64,000 nucleotides of DNA, from the NCBI GenBank assembly GCA_020719045.1, contig DYQY01000006.1, positions 30,898 through 94,897 of the forward strand. Direction: 5' to 3'. The stretch comes from Candidatus Termititenax sp. (lineage in GTDB: Bacteria; Margulisbacteria; Riflemargulisbacteria; GWF2-35-9; DYQY01). Positions 33,701 through 48,700 of this stretch are shown here, piece by piece (the stretch's first letter is position 1; the number at the start of each line of letters is the position of its first letter). The notes below the pieces were generated by a model, which searched no databases, was not told the origin of the DNA, and saw only the letters and a list, made by a program, of their open reading frames with translations. The position numbers and the translations under genes are program-made.

Positions 33701-36700
33701 ATTCTCTGGTTCTGGGAAAATAATAGAAACTGTTGGATTCGTTGCCAAAATTTCTGAAGTTTTGATTGTAAATACAAATGAACCATAGTTAACTGTTGGC
33801 CATTTACTATATTCAAAATTACCTGTTGGCGGAAGCGTATCATAAATAATTGATGAACTTACAGCATTCAGATTAATTCCTGCCTCGTTTCTTGACCAAA
33901 GATATACTGTCTTACTCCCTTGTGCTCCTAATGGAATAGTGAACGTGCTTGGGAATGCACCCCACAATGAAGGATTATTCTCGCTTGGTCTTGCATCTAC
34001 GTTATATGTAACATTCCAGGAAAGAGTCGAGTCACCAGAATACTCACAATCAAGACTTACAGTTAATGTATTAGTATGTCGAGTGCTTCCATTATTTGGA
34101 TTTCTCATGTTAAAAATAGGATCTTTTGGTTTATTTCTTCTAAACTCTATTCCCGCAAATACCTCGCTAGCAACATTCCCAGCATTATCAACAAGATTAA
34201 TCTCTAGCGATGCCCTATTGTCGCTCACGTTACTAATCGCAGCATTTAAAGTAGCAACAAAAACAGTTGGCGACAATTGGTTAGCTGTTAATCTATATGA
34301 CTTAATAATTTCTCCATCATTTCCTAAGTTCATAGTAATAAAAAGCGACTGAGAAACGCGATTAATTTGCTCTAAAGAAGAAATTGTTACAATAAAAACA
34401 TCTTGAGTTAAATTAACAAAATACAGTTCATTCACGGCAACAGTAAAGTCAGGTGAAATAGTATCTACGTTAACGGTAAGCAGCTTAACACTATAATTCC
34501 CTGCTTTATCAACAGCAATTACTGATATTGTATTAATACCTTGATTATCCAGACTTATCACTGATTCTAATAGACCTAACGACCTTTTTTGTGAATCATC
34601 AATTTGTCTAGGTATTTGCATATGTATATCATTCGTTAACAGTACATAAAAATCTAAATCAGTGTCACTAACTGCTTCCCATGTAACAATAATCGCATTG
34701 CTATCATAATAGCCAATTATCGGCTCGAAACCATCCATCAAGGAATCAATGTCCGGAGAAATAAAAGCATTCATGGTTGGTGGCGACTCAATATCAACAG
34801 TTACAAGCGTTGAAAATGTTGATATGTTTCCTGCTTTATCTATAGCCTTAACGATAAGCTCTTGTCTGCCCTGAGTAGTTATATAGTTATTATAATCTGC
34901 GTTGTTCTGTGGCACAGTCCAATTAACGGTTAAAGAACTTCTTACCTGATATGGCTTGTTCCTTAGAATGCCGTCCGGTTTATTCCAATAAAAATTGACC
35001 TTAGTTTGATCATAGTACCCTGTTCGTGGATTAAACCATCCATCATTTGCGCTATCTGGAACTAAGAACACCCCACCAAGACCTGGTGCATCTAGATTAA
35101 CAAACACATTTGCTGATGTATATATAATATTCCCTGCTTTATCTCTTACATATGCAGTAAATATTACTGCATGTGTCCTGCCTGGAACAACTTGAATTGC
35201 AAAAGTTGAAGTAGCATCTACAAATCCGATAGTCTCATACGAACTTGTCTTATTTCCTTTAATAAAAATACTTTCTGTTACCAATGCGATATCATTTACC
35301 TCTGTACTACTCCACGTAACATATCCATAAATAATATCTTTGTTATACCAAATACCATACTCATCTACTATTGGTACTTCTCCAAGTCCATTTGCGACAT
35401 CAGGAGAAATAACAATAGCAAAGGTTGAAAAAACTGGCGCATACATATCTAAAACAACCGTAAGCGATGTACTTGCAATATTACCTGCCTTATCAACAAG
35501 CATAACTGATATTGTGTTATTGCCTGACGTTAACGCAGCACCCCACAACTCGGTACTAACAAGCTCAGACCAATTACCGGTATTAATCTTATATCGAAGA
35601 GGCTTGCTCTTAAGTGCCACATTATCATTCTTATCTAGCACCTTGAAAGAAGCAGAAGGAGAATTATACCAACCATAATAAGGCATTACACCATCAAATA
35701 TAGGTGTTCCCTGAACTGCTTCAATTATTAGACGATCTGGAGTAATTGTATCAACATAAATAACCATCTTATCTGATATTTCCATACCATTAGCAAGCCT
35801 TATACCAAAATCTATTGTTTTACCACCCACACCAGTATCTGGAATATAGATATTATTGATTGTATTAATATTACTAAAATAGGAAATATTTAATGCCTTA
35901 ATCTTAACAAAAAACTGTGCATCTCTTGTTAAAAAATTATTGCTTAATATCTCTTGGAAATTATGACTAACCCTTACATTAATTGTATTTGTGTTAAACC
36001 AATCAATATCTGCAGACACTCCAAAAACGTTTGTTAGTCCAGCCTCGAATATGTCTATTGAAACAAATAGATTATCAGAAATTAGCGCTGATGCAAACGG
36101 TGCAATATTAACCTCTTTTGTTGCGCGAGTACTATTGCCTGCGATATCTCTAACTTCTAACACAAACTCTTTTGGCACACCATAACTCATTGTTATTACA
36201 CAGTTTGCCGCTGACTGCCAAGGTGACCAATCCATATTATTAGAAACTTCAGCATAACGATATGCGGCTGGCGGTAACCCACCCTCATCTGTTGCTATCC
36301 AACTCCAAGCTATATTTTGTGTAGAATACCATCCATCTAATAATTGCTTACCATCTGCCGCATAATCAGGAATCAAGAATAAATTTACAGAAGGAGGTAC
36401 GATATCTACTTTGAATTGATTACTATAAACAGTATATGCATTTCCAGCATTATCAAGTGCCATAAACTCAACCCTTCTTGAGCTCATAGTTGGACTTGAT
36501 ATGTAAAAGTTATTGGTTGCTTTTACATTATTCGCAACGTTAATTGTTGTCCACACTTGCTCTCCCTCTACTCTTGCAAAATAACAATTTGTAGGCCTAA
36601 TACCACCCAAGTCACTAGCAGTCCATTCAATACTTAAAGAATTCTGGTTATACCAAACATAATCTGGTTCGACATACGGATCAAAGGTAGGATACCCATT

Positions 36701-39700
36701 AACATTATCTGACAGAATCTTAACTGTAACGTTTACAGGCGATGTCTTATCTATGTTTACACTTACATATTTTTCGCTATAATTACCTGCTTTATCAACT
36801 GCCCTTACCCATATTTTCTCAGTTCTGAGTGTGAATAAATCTTTATATCCCTCTGGCAATAAAACATTATAAGCTCTTGTAATAGAAACAAACTCACCAT
36901 ATTCACCAATGCCCCTAATCTGATATGGGCTTGTTTTTAAAGTTCTATTATCTGAAACATCTTTCCAATAGATATCTACCCCGGTATCTCGGTACCAATC
37001 ATATAATGGAACAACGGAACCTGTTACATATCGATTATAATCTAGATATATGTCAAAGGTTCCAGGCTTCTGTGTGTCAATCAATACAGTTCCGGATACG
37101 ACGATGGACCTGCCAGCCTTATCAACAGCCTGCACTTGAACATTTATTGTAAAAAGAGCCTCACTAACATAGTAATCTTTTATTACCACCTGGTTCATAT
37201 AATCTGACCATGTTCCATTATTTATTCTTATTCTATACGGATCATTTCTAAGTGCTATATTATCCGTAGCTCTCTTCCAAAAGAAGTCTAAAGTATTATC
37301 ATTATACCAACCAGCCTCAGGCAACACTTGTCCTACGCTAACATCTTTATCGTCCTCTATTGTTAATTCAAATGGACCTCCAGGATTAGTAGTATCCACA
37401 AAAACTTCAGCACGCAATTCTTTAACATTTCCTGCTTTATCCTGAACTAAAACATAAATATAATTAGGAGAAAGCTCACTATGAATCTGGTCTACGGTAA
37501 TTGTAAAAGCTGAATTGTCGCCTAAATTAACTGAAATAGTATTTTGCGTATTACTTTGAGCATTAGGATTTGATGTTACAAAGTAATATACTCCTCCCTC
37601 TCTAATGCCAGAGAAATCATCTGCAAGAGCTAAACTACCAATACTCACTGTTATAATAAACTGAACCTTGTTAGTATCGTACCATTCATCTAAAGGAAGC
37701 ACTCCATTTCCATCAGTATCTTCACCTGGAATAAGGTCTAAGTAAATTGTAACCCCAGTATCTCCTGGTTTTATAATATCAACAGTAACCTTAACTTCTC
37801 TTGTAATAAAATTTCCAGCTCTATCAGCTATTGCCCCTACTATCGTATAACATCTACTCTTATTATCGTTTGTTACAAAAATACCATCAATGGAAGGAGT
37901 ATGTGAACCTTTACTGTTTGCACCTAATGCATCAAAAGCATCGTCAAAATATCTTATTAATGAATTATTTGTTGTTAAATAGTTAAATGTTGCAAAACTC
38001 ATAACATTAAGCGAAGGGTGTTCTGTTTTTACAAAGAACCTATTATGCCTAAACCCACTACTTAAATCAAATAAAGAATTGCTGGTTACAAACACCACTG
38101 AAATAGTTGGACTATCATAATGTCCTGCGATAGGAGGAACGCCATCATCTTTTGAGTCATCATCTTGAACTAGCTCTAAGAGAAAATCATTATATACAGA
38201 AAAACTTGGAGGTGTTCTATCTATAACAACTTCTTTTGTTACAACTAACAATCCTCCTGCTTTATTAGATATAGCAGTATATAGAACAATAGCTCCTTCA
38301 AAATTTCTAGATGGAACATAGTCAATTAACTGATTAACTGTCTGTCCATAATTTTGACTTAAAAGAATTTCCTCCTGGCTATTCGCAACCGCTAGATAAC
38401 TATGATTAAAGAAATTCCTTGTGATAACGACAGGATTTGCTAAATTCTTATAGTAATAAGCCGCCAAATACCTATTATCACGAAGTCCAGAATTGCTATC
38501 AACAACATTATTAGATATTGTAAAGTTAATCGTTGCGCTCCTATAGAAACCATTAATTGGATTTATTCCTGTGCCTTCAAAGTCTATATCATCAGACAGA
38601 ACTAGCTCCGCACTACCAGTAGGTGGTGTTATATCTACTGTCACAAAAATTTCTCTTGTGACGACGTTTCCTGCTCTGTCAGAAATATATACAGTAAGAT
38701 TTTGGTTACCTGTTGTGGTATACACATCTCTAAACACTACCGCAACTTGACCGTACTCGCTTTCAGTAAGCACAAAACCATTAAAGTTATATGTTGCACC
38801 TGCCTGACTATAACTATATGCTATACTGCCAGTTACGCTTGCTCCAGTTGACTTAACAAAATATGCATTATTTCTAGTATTGGCATCCCAATATGAAATA
38901 GTTACAATCATTACATCAACACTTACATCATCAAAGTAACCATAATATGGATGAATGCCATCATCACCGCTATCAGTATCTCCGGTTATTACTCTTAAAG
39001 AATTATCTCTTAATGTAATGCTTGCCGTAGCAAAATTAATATTAAAAGTAACAATATTTGGTGTAATAGTATCTACAACTATCGAATAAGAAGCGTATTG
39101 AACATTTCCTGCCTTATCAGCTAAGCCTAACCAAACCGTCTGAATCCCCTCTGATAACTTAATACCATTAAATATTGAGTCTCCAATGCTTATTGAATGA
39201 GTAGATATTTGAGTGCCAAACATATCATCATCATCATCATAGTTTTCACTAACCTTAAATAAACCGCTGGAATTATAACTAACATTGCTTATCCACCTAT
39301 AGTTTGGTGATGTATAGTCTGCCCCATAGCCAAAGGTAGCAATTAAAAACCTATTTTCTCTTAATCCTGCAATCCCATTATCAGTCACACCAGAAAAACT
39401 AAAACTAAACGATATTAATCTCTCATCAAAATAACCTTTATCAGGGACTATTCCACTAGCCTTACTATCAGTTGTATCAATTAGTTCAAAAACAAAATCA
39501 GGATGGCTAGGAGCATCCATGTCAACATACACAGTATCTACCTTCGCAATATGAGAATCTCTTGCAACATTTATGGTTGTTGCATTGCCTGCTTTATCAG
39601 AAATCATTACAAGAATATTACCTGATGAGTTGTTTGCAAGCACCAATTGTGCTTTATGGGTATTATAGTTACCTCCTGACATAAATCCTGTTCCACCATA

Positions 39701-42700
39701 AAAAGACCCTACATCATTCCAAAAAGTAGAATAAAATGCTCCAGCTGGAATATTTGTACTATCAAAAGTTACTTGTTGGGTTGGATTAAAGAACGAATAT
39801 CTAATAAAAAATGGCTTATCCATAAACCCAGACAGATTATCCGAACATGATTGATTTAAGAAAGAACTATTCCATTTACCTTGATTTACAATCTCTATTT
39901 CTAAATTCAAGGTAATGTTATCATAATACCCAATCAATGGATTAACCCTACTACCTTTACTGTCTACATCAGGGATAATAGAAATAATACCTACAAAACT
40001 AATGCGCTTACTGCCATCTAATGGATATAATTCCGGATCTATTGTTGGAGCAGTGGCATCATAAGTTACGTAAATATGCGTTGAATAGCTGTGCCCTGCT
40101 TTATCCCTTATATATGCCTCATAAACATAACTGTCCTCAGTAATTACATTATTAATAGCATTAAATGAAACAATACTGGCATTATCACTTAAGGCAATTC
40201 TTTTAACACTAGAAACATCTCTTTCATTTGTATTAGCTATCTTTAAAGAATTATCCCACCACGTTGAAGAGGATTTTCCTTCTAGTGTAAATAACCTGAA
40301 GAATACCCTCTTATCCATATCAGCAAATCCATTTGATGTTACCAAGGAGTCATACGAAACATGGGCTCTGATAAACGAGGAATCATAGAAACCGAACTCT
40401 GGCAGAATACCGTTTTGATTATTATCATCACAATCTTCAAGCGTAAAAACAAAAGCTGCTGGATGATTAACGGTAGGAGCATTAAGGTCGATTGTTATTC
40501 TTGTTTCAAATCTTTCTTGTCTCTTAACACCTGCCCTATCAATTAGCTGAAAGCTTAAATTTGCTGCTAATCCTCTGAATTCATTATTTGAGTAGTACTC
40601 TAATAGATTTTGAAAATCAATATCAACGGTTATACCAACTTGATTCTGGAAATATGCAACCTCATTATAGGTAATATAATAATCGTATAAACCACTATCT
40701 ATCGTTACATATCCATTTGATGTTGCATATTGAACCAAAATATTCTTTGTTGATATTCCAGTTACTTCAGCTACAGAATCAAAAGTAATATAAAAAGATA
40801 TTGTTGTTTGATCAAAATATCCGTAATAAGGAATAAGTCCATCTTTAGGAGATGAGTTATCTGTTCTATCAGGGATAAAACCAAACCCTTGTGTTGGAGG
40901 AACATTTTGCCAGTCAAAAACCAAATTCATATAATTAACGGCACTATTACCTGCATAATCGTATACTGTTATCGTAAAAGTAACGGCTCCTTGCTTAATG
41001 TCATCAGAAATATCATCTGCTGATAAGAACCATTCCATACCACTAAATAGCATGCCTTTAGTAATAATCTCACCTCGAGAAACTGCACCAGTCGTACTAG
41101 TTTCCCACGACAACTCAACATACCAAATACCAGCGGTTGGAACTATTCCTAATTGATTATTATCTTCTCCCAAGTTATCAAACATATCCCAAGTTAGCCA
41201 AATAGCTTGCTTATTATAAAAATTATCTTCTTCTGGCAAATAACTATCTTCATCTACATCTATACGAGCTGTTCTGTTAAAAGTTGTTATTTCTGGACTA
41301 ACCCTGTCTATATATAATCGTTGTTGATTCCAAGTAACGATACCAGCAGAATTATTAACCTTCATAACGATATCCAAGGAAATAACATCATAATCTAAAC
41401 TTGAAACACCATATAAGCCCTGACTAGTTAAGTTAAAAGTATTATTAGCTTGCCAATTAGAGAAAACACCTAACACTCCCAAATTACCAGAACCATCTCT
41501 TGTTGCAACTGAATTGCCTGTTGCAAATAGGTAATATGGATTTTCAGCAAGACCTGAATGACTATCAGCAAACATACTAAACGTAATTACAAAATTAGCT
41601 GTGTTTGAAAATAATCTTCTTTCATAACCTGCGGGAATGCCTTCGCTGTTATTAGTAACACCAGTAACACCAACATTCCAAGGTGTAGTTGCCGATGATG
41701 TAGGAGCTGATAAATCCACAGTAACAATCAAGTTCTTTTTATCATAACCACTTAACATACCTACACCATCAACAAATTTAAATGTTAGCTGGAATCTACC
41801 CTGATATCCATCAACTACATTAATCGTTTGTTGAACGTCAAGCGTTACGTCTATTGTAAGACCAGCTATTGTTCTTCCGTTCAATAAATCCTGTACTCCA
41901 ACAATATTGTATGTAACTTGCACAAACTCTGGACTAACAGTAACTATACTATTGTTGAAGGAAACAAATGCTACTATTGGATGTTGGTACATTAAATAAC
42001 TAAGAGCAGTGATATCCCCAGCATCACCAGTTAATACTATCTGTAAATTAATCGTTGGCTGGTCATAAACCCCAACCATATAACGCGAATTAGAAGGTGT
42101 TCTATCATCAAAAAGATATCCATGACTATCCGTAACTGATAAATTAGAAATGTTATCATATGTTACTATAATATCTTTAATTTGCAGATTTATAGTATTA
42201 CTCCAGTCAAACCAAACAACATTATAGGTAGTTGTAACATTACCTGCAAAATCAATTATATCTACACCAATCGTAACAATCCCCTGCATTATTGTATTTT
42301 CTATATATCCGGTGGTAATTACATGCTGATTAACCATATCTAGATGGTTAATAGTAATTATGTTCGTTCTGCTACTATTCTTACTAAAATAAATTACTGC
42401 ATTATAAATACCTTGGTGGTTAGCTGTTGCAAACCCAAAGAAACTCTGACCAGCTAAATCAACATAATAATTATCTGAAGCTCTCCAATTAATTGTTAGT
42501 GGTTGTAGACTATAGTAGCTTGACGTAGAGCTAGACATGTAGTCTCCAGCCATTTGCTCACTAAAATAATACTCATTAACTGTTGGCACAATAGTATCAA
42601 CGACTATCCATCTGTCAAAAGAAGTAACCAGCGCCACATTATTACGGACTTGATATTCAATGCGATAAATACTATTTGGTGTTAATGATGTATACACCAG

Positions 42701-45700
42701 ACCATCCCCTGTAGCGATATCTATATCATAAGTGCTCATCCAGCTTAAGTTCTTATAGTCCTCACTAATACTTAAACTATTAAAAGGATATCTTCTAGCC
42801 TGATAATAATACTTATTTTCTGGCAACCCAGAATGACTGTCATTAAAATCAGCACTAAGCCTAATATTGCGAGTTGAACGACTAAAGGCTGTTCCATCAA
42901 CTATTCCATATTCCGTATAGTCCCTAGTTGCAATAAAGAAATAGTCACTAGCCCTAAATACCGCAGAGCCCGTCGGAGGCGTCACGTCTACAGTTATTAC
43001 AATGCTGTTTTCTGGCACCAATGCACTATCAAGATTACCAGCTCCGTCAACAAATAAGAAGGATACACTAACTGGTCCTTGATATTGTCCTTCTCTACCA
43101 ATCCACTCTGACATATCAAATGTAACATTAACGGTTAACCATGCAAGATTATTAGCCATGTTTCGATTGCTTTTCATGTCTGCTAAGTTATAAGAAGCAA
43201 CCACTGTTTTAGTACAAATATATGGCGATCCATTTATTGTTGCACATATTTCTATTGGAATATGGTTACGCGTAAGATAGCTTAGCTGAGTAATATCATT
43301 AGCATTTGAGCCAAACTCTAGAATAAATGTCACCGTTGGCGAATCATAATATCCAGCATTAATACTTATTGGTGCTCCACCCAAACCATCCTCATTACTA
43401 TTATCACTTACATTAATTATAGCTATCTGAGAATTCATTGTATTTATTGAATCAAAAATCAATGGTCCAATAGTTCCAGTTCGCATATTATATGCAAAAT
43501 CATAAAAATCTAAATTAACAGATATCAGTTTCCCATTAAAAAACTCTAATACAAAATCACGAGATAACTGCTTACTGCTTGAAGGTGAGATTCCTGAATC
43601 CATGCTAACTATGTTGTTTGTAAGAACAAATACTTTAGGTCCAGACGCTATAATGTCCTGATAACTAATATCAAAATGGTGTATGCCAAAATGCGTATTT
43701 TGCCTATTATTAGCAAAAATTCCAGCTGTAATAATATTATCAGAAGCAACATATCGTATTGTACTTGTTGCAACTTGAACATAAAGCGGATCACTCTTAG
43801 GATAGGCCGTTGCTCCATCTGGGATATCTAATGTTGGAGTCTGAACCACTGGTATTTCAGAGTCGAAAACAACGTTGAAAGTAGCGCCCTTCGATACTGC
43901 CCCAACATTATTCCAAGCATACGTAAACAAATGATACAAGCTGTTAGCTGATAATACATTGTTAACACTTGCAATACTCATCAGCTCACTAGTTCCGTTT
44001 CGCGTGCTTATAGTGCTTAAGTTTCTTGAAAGAAGAACCAGCTGATTAAATGTTGTTGGTAGCATACTATGTGAATCAACGAACAATACCTTTAGTTTTG
44101 GAGTACTATTGCTGCTAATAAACACAGTGTTTGTACTTAATCCATAGTGACCAAACATTGACGCGTTTCCTTGATATCCAAACCCAACATCAAAACTTAC
44201 ACCACCGAAAACAGATGTGGTTGGCGAGGAAAGATCTACTGTTGAAATAAAAGCCATTGAGCTCGTTGCTGAAAGATTACCTGCACCATCAATAACCTTA
44301 AGTTTTATTGCTGTTTGACCTTGATAGCCTGTCTCTTTAACAAACTCCTCCAGGTTAACTGTTACTGATACAGTCAAGGATCTCAAATTGCCTGTCTGAA
44401 AAATATCCTCAGTAAAACTATAAGTTGAAATAACCTTATCAAGACTAACTGGCACAAAAATTTCTGAATTAGCTGTAGAAACAAAAACCTCAAAAGGGAT
44501 ATGTGGGATACGTAAGTAACTAAGTTGGGTTCTATCATTTGCAGTAATTGTGAAATGAACTATAAAATCTACAGTCGTCTGATCATAGTAGCCAGACATC
44601 CCGCTTGCCTCATAAGGATTAATGGTTAGCATGCCCCCAACACCTAAATTCTTCACATTATCAGTTACTGCTTCATATCTTTCTATTTGCGCATTTAAAG
44701 TATTATTGATATCTATAATAAATGGACCAATATTAAAGGTAGCTATGTTGCCAGCAAAGTCTATGGCTATTAATGAAAAAGTAATTGAATGTTCACCAAT
44801 GCCTTCTAAATATTCCTTAGATATAACAAAGTTATTCTGAGTATTTGGATTCAAATCACTTGAAGCGATCGACACATACTTATTAGAAGTAATATACTTA
44901 AGTTCATAGCTAAATATGCCCAAATTATTGTTATTATTAAATATATTTGAAGAAGCGATATAGGCATTATCAGAAACTATCCATCGAACATTTATGGTTG
45001 ATAACTGAATAAAATTCTCAGATGAAGAACTATAGGTAGACCCTCCACCCTGTTGTTTTGCTTCAAACAAGGATGAAGTTGGTGGAACATTGTCAATAAC
45101 TATATACTTTGGCTCTGACTTATTTACAACTCCTGCCATATTTGCTACATAATTATGAACAACATAGTAATAATTTGGACTAGCACCACCAAAACTATTA
45201 AAACTAGCGATTGAAACTGTTGGCGAATTATTCCAACCAGTATTCCATGATGCAATATGTCCACCCGATAAACTAAACTTATCTATTAAATAATTATTCC
45301 AAGTTACTTTTAAACTACTATGTATATCTGTTGCAGAAGAACTTATAATTAACTGATTGCTAGTATTATGGAAAGCAAAATTAACTGAAATACCATAATT
45401 CAATAAAGAGTTTTCTGTTGATACAAAGAAATAATTATTATTCTCAGTTATAAAGATAAATTCTTGCTCTGGAGGAGTAAGGTCAACAGTAACTAAGATA
45501 GCATTAGATGTTGGAGACAAGTTGCCAGCACCATCTATTATTTTAAATGACAAAGAAACTATTCCCTGATAAAGACTAGTTCCAATATATTCCTTAAGAT
45601 CAATTGTGACTGAAATAGTTACACCTGCCAAATTAGGAACTAAGATTATACTTGGCAACTTGTTATAAGTAGCCATAACATTTACGGAAGATACTTCTTT

Positions 45701-48700
45701 CCACTGCAAATCTGAAGTTGCAACGTAAACAACCAACGGAATATGATTAGCTGTCAGGTAACTTAACTGAGTCGTGTCATGAGCATTTAAACTCAAGTGA
45801 ATAACAATATTAACTGATGTTTGATCATAGTACCCAACAGTAAGAGCTGCTTGGTATGGGGTAAGCTCAAATCCAGTATAATTAGTAACATTGGCAACAT
45901 TATCTGTAACTTTCTCAAAAAACTTAATCTGTTCATTTAATGTATTTGACCAATCAAAAAAGTAGTAAGAAGAATTTTGGGACGCAATGTTTCCGCAAAA
46001 ATCCTGTGCAAAAATAGTCATACTTACAGAACCTTCGCGAATATTATCACTTACATATAAAACAGATAAATTATATGAAGACTGATTGTACCTTGAATAA
46101 GCATAGTTAACATTTAAACTAATCCCACTATCAATAGTAATCCTTGAGCTATTCTTATTATAAAATAACTCATAATTATAAATGCCATTAAAGGAAGGTC
46201 TTTGGCTCTTTTCATTAAATATTTCGTCACCTAATAAATCATAAGCATTATCCGAAACTCTCCACCTAACAGAAACTGATTCGTTAGAAATAAAATTTAA
46301 AGAACTTCTTTGGAATGCTGATAATTGTGAACCAGCTGCTTCTATATAAAAACTGTTAATTGTTGGCGCTTTTGTATCAAAAACATAATTCTTTGTATTA
46401 ATAACAACTCTACCTACCTTATTCCTAATAGAAGAAACTATTTGATACAACTGGTTTTCGGAAACAAAAAGTTCTGGAGTAAATTTATCACTTAATCTAA
46501 CACGGGGATAAGATTCCCATCCATCAAAAGATTGAACCTTTTGCTCTAATGCTAAATCTGAAAAATCTTTTTGTATAAACTTATACCAGTATGCTTCTCC
46601 TGCTAAACCAGAATGAGAGTCAGCAAAATCTTCAACTGTTTGCCCTACGTTTGTAGTTATAATAAAAGCCGTGTTGCTGCTAATACCATAAACGTCAAAC
46701 AAGTTATTGTAAATTTCTCCATTATAGAAAATATCTGAGGAATTAACAAATAAAGATGAACCTGTTGGGGGACTAAGGTCAACTGTGATTCGACTAGTCA
46801 TATTGGCCGTACTAGATAAATAGCCTGCACCATCAACTAGCTTAAAGGATAAAGTTACAGGTCCTTGATAGCTATTTAGACTAACGACTTCGCTTAAATC
46901 TACAGTTATAAAAACAGCTACGTTCTCTAAGTTGCCTGTTAAATAATCTGTATTAAAATACTTATTACTACCATCTAGTATTGGAGGCATTTGACCAATA
47001 GAAGCAGTAACATAGTTGAATGATACTCGTAATTGCCGTGAGCCAGTAGCAACAAAAACCTCTACCGGTAAATGAGAAGGAGTTGTAAGAGTATTTATCT
47101 GAGTAACATCATACGCGTCTTTTGTTAAGTGAATAACAACACTTACCTCTTCTTGGTCAAAATAACCAGAACCACCTGCATCTGAAGGTGCTACTCCATC
47201 CATCTGACCATCAGTGTTATCAGTCACTGGAATGATTTGCTTTATACTATTCTCTAATGCATTTCCAGTGTCAAGATATAGTACCATCTGAGTAACAGCA
47301 TAGTTAAGAGCATAGTCCCAAGCATATATACTGAAGGTCACTTTACCCTCCAATATATGGCTCATAACATCTGACCAGTTGATTGTCACTGATGTAGAAA
47401 TCGTAGGAACAAACCCTTGTGCAGATTCTCTTACTCCATCAATGTTCATAATTGAAGTATTTCTGGAACTAAAAATATATCCTGATGTTGGATTATTAGC
47501 GTCTATGTGGTCGTATTCTAACTCATAAAACCATATACCTTTTCTGTCTGCACCAGTTAGCCAACCACCAGATTTAACAGCCAAATCATCAGTTGCTTTC
47601 CAAGAAATAACCAAATTCTGACTACCATAAAAATTCCAAGTTGCTGGAAGATAATTCCTGTCTTCTGAAACAGACTGCCTTATACTAAATGCACTAATAG
47701 TAGGTGGTGTAGTATCTCTTACTACTAAAAAGCTGTTTCTTGTAATAATTCCTGCATTGTTAGCATAGTAATTATCAACCATATACAGTTTGTCATACTC
47801 TTTATTTAGGTATACGCCGATATCTAACGTAACAGTAGTAGAACTTTTTTTACTATTCTTTGTGTACAATAAACTACCACCATAGGAACCCTCAATATAT
47901 GCATTTTGTGCTAAATTGCTGGTTATAGCCGTGGCATACACTTTTGTTCTTAGGTATTTGTCATTCGTTGGAACTCCAGAATCAACATCAATAAACTGTG
48001 CCATGTTAAAACTAACCTGATTAGTTTTAACATAAACGATACTATTAACTGAAGCAAAAATGTTCAATGAGGCAATCTGAAAGTTATTTACTGTGGGAAG
48101 GTTGCCTGTTACTTGACCATAATAAATATATAAACCCTTGTCTTTATTTAAAACATTGCCAGAATGAATATCAAAAATTAATCCACCAGATAGCTCTGGA
48201 GGGGTAATATCAATGGTAATTATTGACCATTTTGAACTCGCAGTTGGAAATACGGGGTTACCTGCAGCATCTGCCAAACTAACATAGAACCTAACTATCT
48301 TTGTGCTTTCAGTAATAACGGTTGTGGTGTTAATAGACGTATATTTCCCCTTACCATCAACAAAAGTATCCATAGTAACTTTTATTGTTCCTGGTTTTGG
48401 ATTAAACACGTCAAAAGTAAACGATGCGGTTACAATAATGCTAGAATTTATTGTTCCCCAATTACTTGTTGCATAACCATAATAGGCATAAAAAACATTT
48501 CCGTTATTATTATAAGAATCATTAGTTGTCCAAACACACACAAACTGTGCGCCTGGTTTAGCATAAATCAGACTATCCATAGTTGCCCTAAAACTGAAAC
48601 TTACAACCCCAGAATTGTAGATACGATTCTGTAAATCACCTGAACTACAATGAACTGGAGCTAATAGTTCATTGTTCAGCAACTGTGCTCCAAGTACAGA

